This document shows, in pieces, positions 1 through 5,849 of a stretch of 12,920 bases of DNA; the stretch's first letter is position 1, and every line of letters begins with the position of its first letter. Location of the stretch: assembly GCA_937908275.1 (NCBI GenBank), contig CALERA010000004.1:1-12920 (forward strand), written 5' to 3'. Under the pieces are notes generated by a model. The model was given only the letters and a program-made list of their open reading frames with translations, was not told the origin of the DNA and searched no databases. The position numbers and the translations under genes were made by a program. The stretch comes from an uncultured Desulfarculaceae bacterium (GTDB lineage Bacteria; Desulfobacterota; Desulfarculia; Desulfarculales; Desulfarculaceae).

Positions 1-42
1 CCGAGATCTACACTCTTTCCCTACACGACGCTCTTCCGATCT
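1..42 (+). other. Illumina TruSeq universal (P5) adapter, not genomic
   Basis: The first 42 bases are the 3' part of the TruSeq universal adapter, ending in the read-1 primer site ACACGACGCTCTTCCGATCT. Genomic sequence starts at about 43. This is untrimmed library sequence left in the assembly, so any reading frame that enters it is artificial at that end. Confidence 0.98.
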
Positions 43-82
43 CTTCCCCGAAAAACTTTTCGCGCGCATCCTGCGGATGCGC
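43..82 (+). repeat. Truncated copy A of the bipartite hairpin element
   Basis: CTTCCCCGAAAAACTT (43-58) resembles the linker CTTCCCAAAAAACTT at 11080-11094. It is followed after a few bases by a perfect 8-bp stem with a TGC loop (64-71 paired with 75-82). The hairpin that precedes the linker in the other two copies would lie to the left and is lost behind the adapter. The orientation is plus, so by analogy it should follow a plus-strand gene that ends just outside the contig. The role is inferred to be 3'-end formation or transcript stabilisation. Confidence 0.5.
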
Positions 83-137
83 CGGGTTGGCGGGTTGAGT
101 GGCGCCGGTCAGCATGCCAGGCTCTCGGTTTCACCCT

Positions 138-190
138 CAGGTGGGCCGCGTGTATTTCCGCCTTCGGCGGAAATACACGCGGCCCACCTG
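138..190. terminator. Perfect 25-bp stem-loop, second hairpin of element copy B
   Basis: Bases 138-162 and 166-190 form a perfect 25-bp inverted repeat with a 3-base TTC loop. Read on the plus strand it is followed by AACAAAGTTTTTT (191-203), so it could terminate plus-strand transcription. Read on the minus strand it is the second hairpin behind nrdD. It lies in the interval between nrdD and whatever gene lies to the left, and may work in both directions. Confidence 0.75.
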
Positions 191-191
191 A

Positions 192-252
192 ACAAAGTTT
201 TTTGAAGAGGGGTCCGGGGAGGAACTTTTTTCCCAAAAAAGTTCCTCCCCGG
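192..252 (-). terminator. 3' hairpin and linker downstream of nrdD (element copy B)
   Basis: Bases 214-231 and 235-252 pair perfectly over 18 bp around a 3-base loop, 28 bases past the nrdD stop codon. On the minus strand the stem is followed by a C-rich stretch and then CTTCAAAAAACTTTG, the same arrangement as behind serA. The A6/T6 tracts sit inside the stem and no clean U-tract follows it, so this is not a textbook intrinsic terminator. Termination or 3' protection of nrdD mRNA is inferred. Confidence 0.65.
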
Positions 253-280
253 CTGGCCATCTTTACTTCTCTTAATCCCC

Positions 281-2425
281 CTACACCGCCTCGGCCTTGG
301 CGGGCTCGGCGCTGGCGGCCATGGTGAAGCCGGGGTTCTTGTAGCGGTCCTTGAGCTCGCCCAGCTTGCCCTTGTTCCAGGAGGAGACCCGGGTGAAGTA
401 GCCGGTGATGCGGGTGATGTGGTCCAGGTCCTGGCTGCCGCAGTGGGGGCAGGTGTCGGGCATGCCGCGGGTGTTCTGGTGGCAGGTCTTGCAGCAGGTG
501 AACTCGGGGCTGAAGGCCACCTGGTCGTTCTTGGTCTCGCGGAAGATCTTGATCACGAAATTGGCCAGGGATTCCTTGGAGGGCCGCTGCTCGCCCAGCC
601 AGACGTGGGTGATGGCCCCGGCCTCGATGATGGGGTGGAAGCGCCCCTCCAGCTTGACCCGCTCGATGGGGTTCACGGTGGAGCCCACGTTGAACAGGGT
701 GGAGTTGGTGTAGTAGACCTCGCCCTTGAACAGGTCGCCCTTGACGATGTGGCGGGCGCGCTCGTGGTGCTGGTTCAGGTCCAGCTTGGCGAAGCGGTAG
801 GCGGTGGACTCGGCCGGGGTCTGCTCCAGCACGAAGCGCATGCCGTGCTTGTTGCTGAAGTAGTCGCAGAGGAGCTTCATGTGGGCGATGACCTTCAGGC
901 CGAAGCGCATGGCCTCCTCGGAGTCGTGCAACTGCTGGCCCAGGTGCTCCTGCACCATCTCGTTGAGGCCCACCATGCCCACCAGGTAGGTGACCCGGTG
1001 CATGCGCAGGTAGGACTGGCCGTCCAGGTTCATGGCCAGCAGGGCCAGGGGGCCGGTGGGGCCATGGTCCAGCAATTGCTGGATGAAGGCGCGCTTGTCC
1101 AGGTGGGCCTTGACCGCCAGCTCGATCTTCTGGCGCAGGATCTGGAACAGGCGGGTGTCGTCGCCCTCGGCCATGTAGGCGATGCGCGGCAGGTTGATGG
1201 TCACGTTCTGCAGGGCGCTGTAGCGCATCTTCCAGGGGGTCTTGGCGTCGTCCAGGTCGCTCTTCTCCAGCTTGAAGGACAGCCGGCAGCACTCGCTGAT
1301 CTTGGCGGTCTGGCCGCGATCGAAGACGAAGTAGGTGTTGCCCTTCTCGCAGGCCACGTCGCAGATGTGGTGCAGGAACTCCATGTGGCCGGGAGTCTTG
1401 AAGAACTTCTCGGTGATGTGCACCAGGGGCTTGGGGAAGAAGAAGGGCCGGCCGGCGCCGTCGCCCTCCTTGAAGACCTCGAAGAGCATCCAGACGAAGC
1501 GCTGGGCCTCCTTCTCGTACTCGGCGTAGGTCTTGCCGGTGTATTCGCCGTTGGGGCCGATGGCCGGCACGTCCTCGAAATGCTTGGGAACTTCCCAATA
1601 CAGGTTGATGTCGGTGAAGATGGCCTGGCCGCCGCGGGCCACCGCCTGCTGGCTGAACTCGAAGATCAGGATCTGGGCCAACTGCTTGACCTCGCGGTCG
1701 GTCAGCCCCTCCAGGTAGGGCGCGAAGAACAGGTTCACCGCGTCCCAGCCGATGGCCCCGGCGAAGTTGGATTGCAGGGCGGCGGCGAACTTGACCATGT
1801 GGGCCAGGAGCACCTCGGGGTGCTTGGCCGGCTTGGCCAGGGCCAGGGAGTTGGGCAGGTTCAGGCCGTATTTCTTGATGTATTCCAGGCTCTGGCCGGA
1901 GCAGTAGGGGCGGTCGACAAAGCCCAGGTCGTGCAGGTGCAGGTCGCCGCGCATGTGGGCGTCGCCCACCTCGCGCGAGAAGACGCTGATCAGGGCGTAT
2001 TCCTTCTTGATCGACTCGGCCAGGGTCAGGTTGGTGGCCTCCGGCCCGTGGGGAACGTTGGCGTTCTCCTTGTTGGGCAGGCGGATCATGTTGTCCACGT
2101 CAAACAGCGGCACGCCCAGGCGGGTGTGCTTGAGGCGCTCCTCCTCCAGACCCAGGGCGATCAGCTTGGCGTTGACCAGCTCGCGGATCAGGGGGGCGGT
2201 GACAAAATGGATGCCGGCGCTGGTGATGGTGCGCTCGATATCCTGGGCGATGGTCCGGGCGGTGCCCTCATCCAGGAGCGTTTCGCGGATCAGGGCCTCC
2301 TCGATGCGCACCCGGTCCCAGCCCTGCAGCTCCTCGGAGCTGGAACGCACGAAAAGGGCCATGTCCGTCGTTTCGGAGCTTTTGCTCGGGCGGGAGCCGC
2401 CTTCCACCACCGTCAGATTCGCCAT
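281..2425 (-). CDS. nrdD: Anaerobic (class III) ribonucleoside-triphosphate reductase, catalytic subunit
   Basis: A cytoplasmic glycyl-radical enzyme that reduces ribonucleoside triphosphates to dNTPs without oxygen; 714 residues, normal for the family. An ATP-cone-like N-terminal segment spans about 25-95. Expected active-site cysteines are visible at C175 (YCSGQ) and in the C379-C380 pair (SECCRLSF). A C-terminal zinc site is C645-x2-C648 with C659-x2-C662, and the glycyl-radical loop RITGYF places the radical at G675. The ATG at 2425 is chosen over a GTG two codons upstream because AGGGAG lies 7 bases before the ATG but only 1 base before the GTG. The radical-SAM activase gene nrdG, needed to form the radical, is not in the window. 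The adjacent cysteines resemble what I recall of thioredoxin/NrdH-dependent (NrdD2-like) enzymes rather than formate-dependent ones; that subtype is inference. NrdR-like boxes overlap the promoter. Confidence 0.97.
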   Translation of the reverse strand: MANLTVVEGGSRPSKSSETTDMALFVRSSSEELQGWDRVRIEEALIRETLLDEGTARTIAQDIERTITSAGIHFVTAPLIRELVNAKLIALGLEEERLKHTRLGVPLFDVDNMIRLPNKENANVPHGPEATNLTLAESIKKEYALISVFSREVGDAHMRGDLHLHDLGFVDRPYCSGQSLEYIKKYGLNLPNSLALAKPAKHPEVLLAHMVKFAAALQSNFAGAIGWDAVNLFFAPYLEGLTDREVKQLAQILIFEFSQQAVARGGQAIFTDINLYWEVPKHFEDVPAIGPNGEYTGKTYAEYEKEAQRFVWMLFEVFKEGDGAGRPFFFPKPLVHITEKFFKTPGHMEFLHHICDVACEKGNTYFVFDRGQTAKISECCRLSFKLEKSDLDDAKTPWKMRYSALQNVTINLPRIAYMAEGDDTRLFQILRQKIELAVKAHLDKRAFIQQLLDHGPTGPLALLAMNLDGQSYLRMHRVTYLVGMVGLNEMVQEHLGQQLHDSEEAMRFGLKVIAHMKLLCDYFSNKHGMRFVLEQTPAESTAYRFAKLDLNQHHERARHIVKGDLFKGEVYYTNSTLFNVGSTVNPIERVKLEGRFHPIIEAGAITHVWLGEQRPSKESLANFVIKIFRETKNDQVAFSPEFTCCKTCHQNTRGMPDTCPHCGSQDLDHITRITGYFTRVSSWNKGKLGELKDRYKNPGFTMAASAEPAKAEAV

Positions 2426-2546
2426 CTTCACTCTCCCTGCTGGCTCCGCCGGGGTCGCTTTGGCCCCGGCCTCTCGCTAAGAATACGCCCCGCTGGCGCT
2501 CCCGGCTGGCCGCCGCGCGATGTTGAATCCCAGCGCTCGGCTTGCC

Positions 2547-2593
2547 ATGCCGTATCTAGTACGGAATCCATTACTACACACAACATGTGGGGG
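2547..2593 (-). promoter_or_regulatory. Two NrdR-like boxes in the nrdD promoter
   Basis: Two 16-bp imperfect palindromes resemble the NrdR consensus (roughly ACACwATATATwGwGT): 2578-2593 ACACAACATGTGGGGG and 2547-2562 ATGCCGTATCTAGTAC. Their centres (2585/2586 and 2554/2555) are 31 bp apart, the spacing expected of the paired boxes bound by the ATP/dATP-sensing repressor NrdR. The first lies between the predicted -35 and -10, the second just past the expected start site, a layout that suits repression. The match is partial, particularly in the outer half-sites. A separate perfect 5-bp inverted repeat, CCGTA/TACGG, is embedded in the second box region. Confidence 0.5.
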
Positions 2594-2599
2594 GGTCAA
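2570..2599 (-). promoter_or_regulatory. Predicted sigma70-type promoter of nrdD
   Basis: On the minus strand TTGACC (2599-2594) is followed after 18 bp by AGTAAT (2575-2570), or after 17 bp by TAGTAA. The start site would be near 2563, giving a leader of about 140 bases. The remainder of the 312-base nrdD-lipB gap holds an AT-rich imperfect inverted repeat at 2601-2630 and the lipB promoter. Confidence 0.4.
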
Positions 2600-2699
2600 T
2601 CGGAAAATTTGCTTATCAGTAATTTTTCCGAAAAAGCCCAGGTGTGAGGAATTGGACGCCCGGTTGGACCAAAAGTTGAGCAAGGGCTCAAAGACCCTC

Positions 2700-2728
2700 T
2701 TGTCAGGTAGGGACGCGCTATATATGCT
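2700..2728 (+). promoter_or_regulatory. Predicted promoter of lipB
   Basis: TTGTCA (2700-2705, 5 of 6 consensus) and TATGCT (2723-2728) are separated by 17 bp. Transcription would start around 2735, only a few bases before the likely ATG at 2738, which would make the message nearly leaderless. Confidence 0.45.
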
Positions 2729-2737
2729 ATGCGGACT

Positions 2738-3370
2738 ATGGCTGTTCACGACCTGCACATCATCAGTTGGGGCCGTATGGACTACCTGCCGGCCCTGGAG
2801 CGCATGCGCCAGCGCCACGCCGACCGGGTGGCCGACCGGGTGGCCGACGCCCTGATCTGCGTGGAGCATCCGCCCACCTTCACCCTGGGCAAGCACGGCC
2901 AGCGCGAGAACGTGCTGTTGAGCGACGCCGAGTTGGCGGTGGCCGGCTTCGACCTGCACTGGGTGGAGCGCGGGGGCGATGTCACCTACCATGGCCCCGG
3001 CCAGGCGGTGGTCTACCCGGTGGTGGACCTGCGCTCCCGGGGGCTGGGGGTGCGGGCCCTGGTGGAGGCGGTGCAGGAGGCCTGCCTGGCCACGGCGGCG
3101 GCCTTTGGGGTGGCCGCGGAGCAGGACCCGGAGCGACCCGGGGCCTGGGTGGCCGGGTGCAAGCTGGCGGCCATCGGCCTGGCGGTGCCGGAGAAGGTGA
3201 CCATGCACGGCCTGGCCTTCAACGTCTCCACCCGCCTGGAGGATTTCGACTACATCCGGGCCTGCGGCCTGGACGCCCATCCCACCAGCCTGGAGCTGGA
3301 GCTGGGCCGGCCGGTGGAGATGGACCAGGTGTTCAAGCAATTGTGCGCCGAGCTGGTCCGGCGGCTGTAA
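2738..3370 (+). CDS. lipB: Octanoyl-[acyl-carrier-protein]:protein octanoyltransferase
   Basis: Transfers octanoate from acyl carrier protein to the lipoyl-domain lysine of 2-oxoacid dehydrogenases and glycine-cleavage H protein, the first step of protein lipoylation in the cytoplasm. It has 210 residues, typical for LipB. The signature RGGDVTYHGPGQ lies at 78-89, the conserved lysine at K142 (GCKLAAIG) and the acyl-carrying cysteine at C176 (RACGLDAHP). Two in-frame ATGs are possible, 2729 and 2738. Neither has a Shine-Dalgarno sequence, and 2738 is preferred because 2729 abuts the predicted -10. LipA, the sulfur-inserting partner, is not adjacent. A 12-bp tandem duplication at 2822-2845 encodes DRVADRVA. 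The gene is monocistronic by context, divergent from nrdD. Confidence 0.95.
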   Translation: MAVHDLHIISWGRMDYLPALERMRQRHADRVADRVADALICVEHPPTFTLGKHGQRENVLLSDAELAVAGFDLHWVERGGDVTYHGPGQAVVYPVVDLRSRGLGVRALVEAVQEACLATAAAFGVAAEQDPERPGAWVAGCKLAAIGLAVPEKVTMHGLAFNVSTRLEDFDYIRACGLDAHPTSLELELGRPVEMDQVFKQLCAELVRRL

Positions 3371-3392
3371 CCGCCACGTAACCGCCCCCGGC

Positions 3393-3422
3393 TTGCCTGG
3401 CGGCGGGCTCGTGGATTATATT
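3393..3422 (+). promoter_or_regulatory. Predicted promoter of the TauE/SafE gene
   Basis: TTGCCT (3393-3398) and TATATT (3417-3422, 5 of 6) are 18 bp apart, just after lipB. The start site would be near 3429, so the transcript leader would contain the hairpin at 3439-3486. Confidence 0.4.
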
Positions 3423-3438
3423 CGAAAGAGTATCTGAC

Positions 3439-3486
3439 GCCGAAACGGCCGGCCGCGGCCGGGGGGCGGCAGTCCGCCGTTTCGGC
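3439..3486 (+). promoter_or_regulatory. Large leader hairpin before the TauE/SafE gene
   Basis: GCCGAAACGGC (3439-3449) pairs perfectly with GCCGTTTCGGC (3476-3486) around a very GC-rich 26-base loop that can itself fold. It ends 17 bases before the Shine-Dalgarno GGAGG (3504-3508). There is no U-tract, so it is not an obvious terminator. A mRNA-stability or translational role is possible, and a lipB 3' end is an alternative. Confidence 0.45.
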
Positions 3487-3513
3487 CGGAATTAGCGACT
3501 TTTGGAGGGCAGC

Positions 3514-4941
3514 ATGAAAAGATTGACCGCAAGCGCGTTAGCCCTGGTGTTGGGCCTGGGGTTGGCCCTGACCGCCGCTCCGCTCTGGGCCGCCGACGAG
3601 ACCCCGGCCCCGCCCGCCGCGGCGGCGGAGACTCCGGCCCCGGTGGCCGCGGCGACCCCGGCCCCGGCCCCGGACGCGTCCAAGATCATCACCCCGCAGA
3701 TGCCGGCCCAGGTCAAGGCCGCCATCGAGAAAAGCCTGGCCGATCCCGCCCAGGGCCAGAAGACCCAGGAGGCGGTGGCCCAGGGCTCGCAGAAACGCGG
3801 CGAGCGCCCCGGATTCCTGGGCATCCCCGGCGCGCCCGACCCCAGCCTGGTCTTCGGCTTCCTCTGGGCGGTCTGGGTGGGCTGGATTTTCTCCACCGTG
3901 GGCGCCTTCGGCGGCGTGATGGCCGGCGTGGGCCACATGAGCGTCTTCGGCCTGGGCGAGTACGCCTCGACCTTTGGCAAGGGCCATCCGGTCAACAAGT
4001 TCCTCACCGACTCCATCCGGGTTTCCAACCAGTGGCTGGTGGGCCTGTCCTCCATCATCACCAGCTACAACTATCATAAGATGGGCCGGCTGGTGCTGCC
4101 CCTGGCCCTGTGCCTGGCGGTGGGGTCGGTGGCCGGGGCCTACCTGATCCCGGAGCTGACCGCCGGCAAGGTGAGCTTCAAGCAGTACCAGGGCTGGTTC
4201 GGTCTCTGCGTGCTGCTCCTGGGCTGCATCATCTTCTACGAGACCACGCCCAAGGGCCAGCTTTCCAAGAAAAAAGCCAAGGAAGCCGCGGACATCTTCG
4301 AGCAGCAGCGCAAGCAGTCCGGCGGCGCCTCCTGCAAGCTGGAAACCACCCAGGGCTCCTTCGGCCCCTTCTACATCAGCCTGGCCCTGGTGGTCCTGGG
4401 CGCCGGCATCGGCAGCCTGGGCAAGACCTGGTTCGCCGGCTCCCATTTCGTGGCCTATGTCCTGGTGGGCCTGGGGGCGCTGATGGGCCTGGCGGTGGGC
4501 TTCAGCCAGCGCGGGCGCATCGCCTTCTGCTTCGGCAGCATCGAGTTCAAGTTCCAGGCCGGCATCCCGGTGGTGGGCGGCCTGGTCATCGCCGCCCTGT
4601 CGGCCTTCCTGGGCGTGGGCGGCGGCTTCCTCTACGTCCCCTTCCTCACCTCGGTGGCCGGCCTGCCCATGTTCCTGGTGGCCGGCACCAGCGCCCTGGC
4701 GGTGTTGGTCTCCATGACCACCAGCATCGGCTCGTTCATGGTGGGCCAGGGCGTGGGCGTGGAGTGGGGCTTCATCGGCATGGAGCTGGTGGGCGTCTTC
4801 GTGGGCTCCATGATCGGCCCCCGCACCTCCAAGTACATCCCCGACATCTGGCTCAAGCGCCTGTTCGTGGTGCTGGCCCTGTACGTGGGCGTTGGCTATT
4901 TCCTGCGTGGTTTCTTCGACTTCCGCCTGCCGGGGGTCTAG
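3514..4941 (+). CDS. TauE/SafE-family anion (sulfite/organosulfonate-type) exporter with N-terminal extension
   Basis: A polytopic inner-membrane protein of the TauE/SafE family, whose members export sulfite, sulfoacetate or related anions. The substrate here is unknown, though sulfite or sulfonate would suit a sulfate reducer. It has 475 residues against roughly 250-300 for the minimal family. The extra length is a signal-like N-terminus (about 1-27, ending LWA|AD), an Ala/Pro-rich linker (30-54), a helical segment to about 100, and a long charged loop (about 245-285). The two family repeats are visible: STVGAFGGVMAGVGHMSVFG (127-146) and FLGVGGGFLYVPFL (365-378), with hydrophobic segments between and after them. 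The ATG at 3514 has GGAGG five bases upstream; a TTG at 3502 would sit on the Shine-Dalgarno and is rejected. A strong terminator follows the gene. Confidence 0.88.
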   Translation: MKRLTASALALVLGLGLALTAAPLWAADETPAPPAAAAETPAPVAAATPAPAPDASKIITPQMPAQVKAAIEKSLADPAQGQKTQEAVAQGSQKRGERPGFLGIPGAPDPSLVFGFLWAVWVGWIFSTVGAFGGVMAGVGHMSVFGLGEYASTFGKGHPVNKFLTDSIRVSNQWLVGLSSIITSYNYHKMGRLVLPLALCLAVGSVAGAYLIPELTAGKVSFKQYQGWFGLCVLLLGCIIFYETTPKGQLSKKKAKEAADIFEQQRKQSGGASCKLETTQGSFGPFYISLALVVLGAGIGSLGKTWFAGSHFVAYVLVGLGALMGLAVGFSQRGRIAFCFGSIEFKFQAGIPVVGGLVIAALSAFLGVGGGFLYVPFLTSVAGLPMFLVAGTSALAVLVSMTTSIGSFMVGQGVGVEWGFIGMELVGVFVGSMIGPRTSKYIPDIWLKRLFVVLALYVGVGYFLRGFFDFRLPGV

Positions 4942-4957
4942 GCTCCAGGGATGGTCC

Positions 4958-4998
4958 GCGCGCCCCCCGTCCCCGCCCGGGACGGGGGGCGCGCTTTT
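4958..4998 (+). terminator. Strong intrinsic terminator
   Basis: Bases 4958-4973 and 4979-4994 pair perfectly over 16 bp, almost all G-C, around a 5-base loop, followed by TTTT (4995-4998). It ends 15 bases before the Shine-Dalgarno of the next gene, so the downstream gene depends on read-through or a promoter I cannot identify. Confidence 0.85.
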
Positions 4999-5025
4999 GG
5001 GGGCGGCTTGCGCGGAGGATGGGGC

Positions 5026-5550
5026 ATGACGGACCTGGGCGGGGAGGGAGCGCGCTGGCTGGCCTGGCTGGACGCCGGGCTCATCGCGCCCTACCGTTGG
5101 TTGACCGATCCGGTCTGGGGCTGGTGGCTGGGGACCCTGGTCCTGGCGGGCTGGGCCACCCTGCTGGGCGGCCTGACCTCCGGCCTGGCCCGGCGGGTGA
5201 ACCGCGCCCACCTGGCCGGCCTGGAGCGGGAGATGCAAGACCGCAACTCCCAGGCCATGGCCGCCCTGGCCGCCGGGGACAAGCCCGCCTACAAGGCCCT
5301 GAACAAGGAGGCCAACGACGCCTTTGGCAAGCTCTTCTTCCTCCGGGCGGCCATGGGCGCGGCCAGCCTCTGGCCGGCCTTCCTGGCCGTGGCCTGGCTC
5401 CAGCCCCGTTTCGGCGAACTGGCCATTCCGCTGCCGCTCTCACCCTGGGGGATCGGGTGTGCGCCGGGGTTCTTGATATGTTACTTGATCGTTAGGCTTG
5501 TTATTCACTATGTAAAAAAGAAAAGTCCAAGTAAAACCCAGTTGGGATAA
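5026..5550 (+). CDS. Small three-helix membrane protein, DUF106/Oxa1-superfamily-like (tentative)
   Basis: A 174-residue protein I do not recognise with certainty. Predicted membrane segments lie near 30-54, 103-126 and 143-165. Between the first two is a charged, Ala-rich helical stretch (about 56-100) containing REMQDRNSQAMAALAAGDK. One helix, a cytosolic coiled-coil-like segment, then two helices recalls the DUF106/EMC3/TMCO1 branch of the Oxa1/YidC superfamily of membrane insertases. This rests on topology and motif style only. The ATG at 5026 has GGAGGA six bases upstream. It follows the TauE/SafE gene across a strong terminator. The last 30 or so codons turn abruptly AT-rich (TTG, ATA, AGG, GTT, AAA) in a gene otherwise using G/C-ending codons, so the C-terminus may be recently replaced. 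Confidence 0.8.
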   Translation: MTDLGGEGARWLAWLDAGLIAPYRWLTDPVWGWWLGTLVLAGWATLLGGLTSGLARRVNRAHLAGLEREMQDRNSQAMAALAAGDKPAYKALNKEANDAFGKLFFLRAAMGAASLWPAFLAVAWLQPRFGELAIPLPLSPWGIGCAPGFLICYLIVRLVIHYVKKKSPSKTQLG

Positions 5551-5662
5551 GCCAAACTCGGAGTCCATGAGTGAACAGACGCATAAATAAAAGGTGAAAA
5601 CAATTCATCTGTATCTACTATGGCTTTATGGAATGCGGCAAAATTGTCACATCGATTTTGTG

Positions 5663-5692
5663 TTGACGTGACATTAGGTTGAATGCTAGTTT
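5663..5692 (+). promoter_or_regulatory. Predicted extended -10 promoter of porin 1
   Basis: TTGACG (5663-5668, 5 of 6) and TAGTTT (5687-5692) are 18 bp apart. A TG one base before the -10 (TGCTAGTTT) makes it an extended -10 type. AT-rich DNA upstream could act as an UP element, in keeping with a highly expressed porin. The leader would be about 190 bases. Confidence 0.4.
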
Positions 5693-5821
5693 CACAACTG
5701 AACCAGGTCGATCTTTTAAGGGTTTGGGTCGGCCTGGTCCATGGCCAGGAGGGTTGGCGCCCCCTGGCCGAGCCTTGGTGGCGGGATCTGGGGTGCGACC
5801 GCGACCAAGTGAGGGAAGGCG

Positions 5822-5849
5822 GCGGGCGCTCCTTAACCGGAGCGCCCGC
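5822..5849 (+). promoter_or_regulatory. Leader hairpin in the porin 1 5' UTR
   Basis: GCGGGCGCTCC (5822-5832) and GGAGCGCCCGC (5839-5849) form a perfect 11-bp stem with a 6-base loop TTAACC. It lies 43 bases before the start codon, leaves the ribosome-binding site free and has no U-tract. A 5' stabilising structure or small-RNA/protein target is inferred. Confidence 0.5.

Noticed and set aside
21..1598. Long plus- and minus-strand reading frames antisense to or out of frame with nrdD, including one starting in the adapter
   Set aside because: They are by-products of high GC content: low-complexity Arg/Pro/Gly/His-rich translations with no domain. NrdD on the other strand is unambiguous, and one frame starts inside adapter sequence.
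5619..5681. 20-codon plus-strand frame in the AT-rich region
   Set aside because: No Shine-Dalgarno, overlaps the predicted porin promoter, and no recognisable product.
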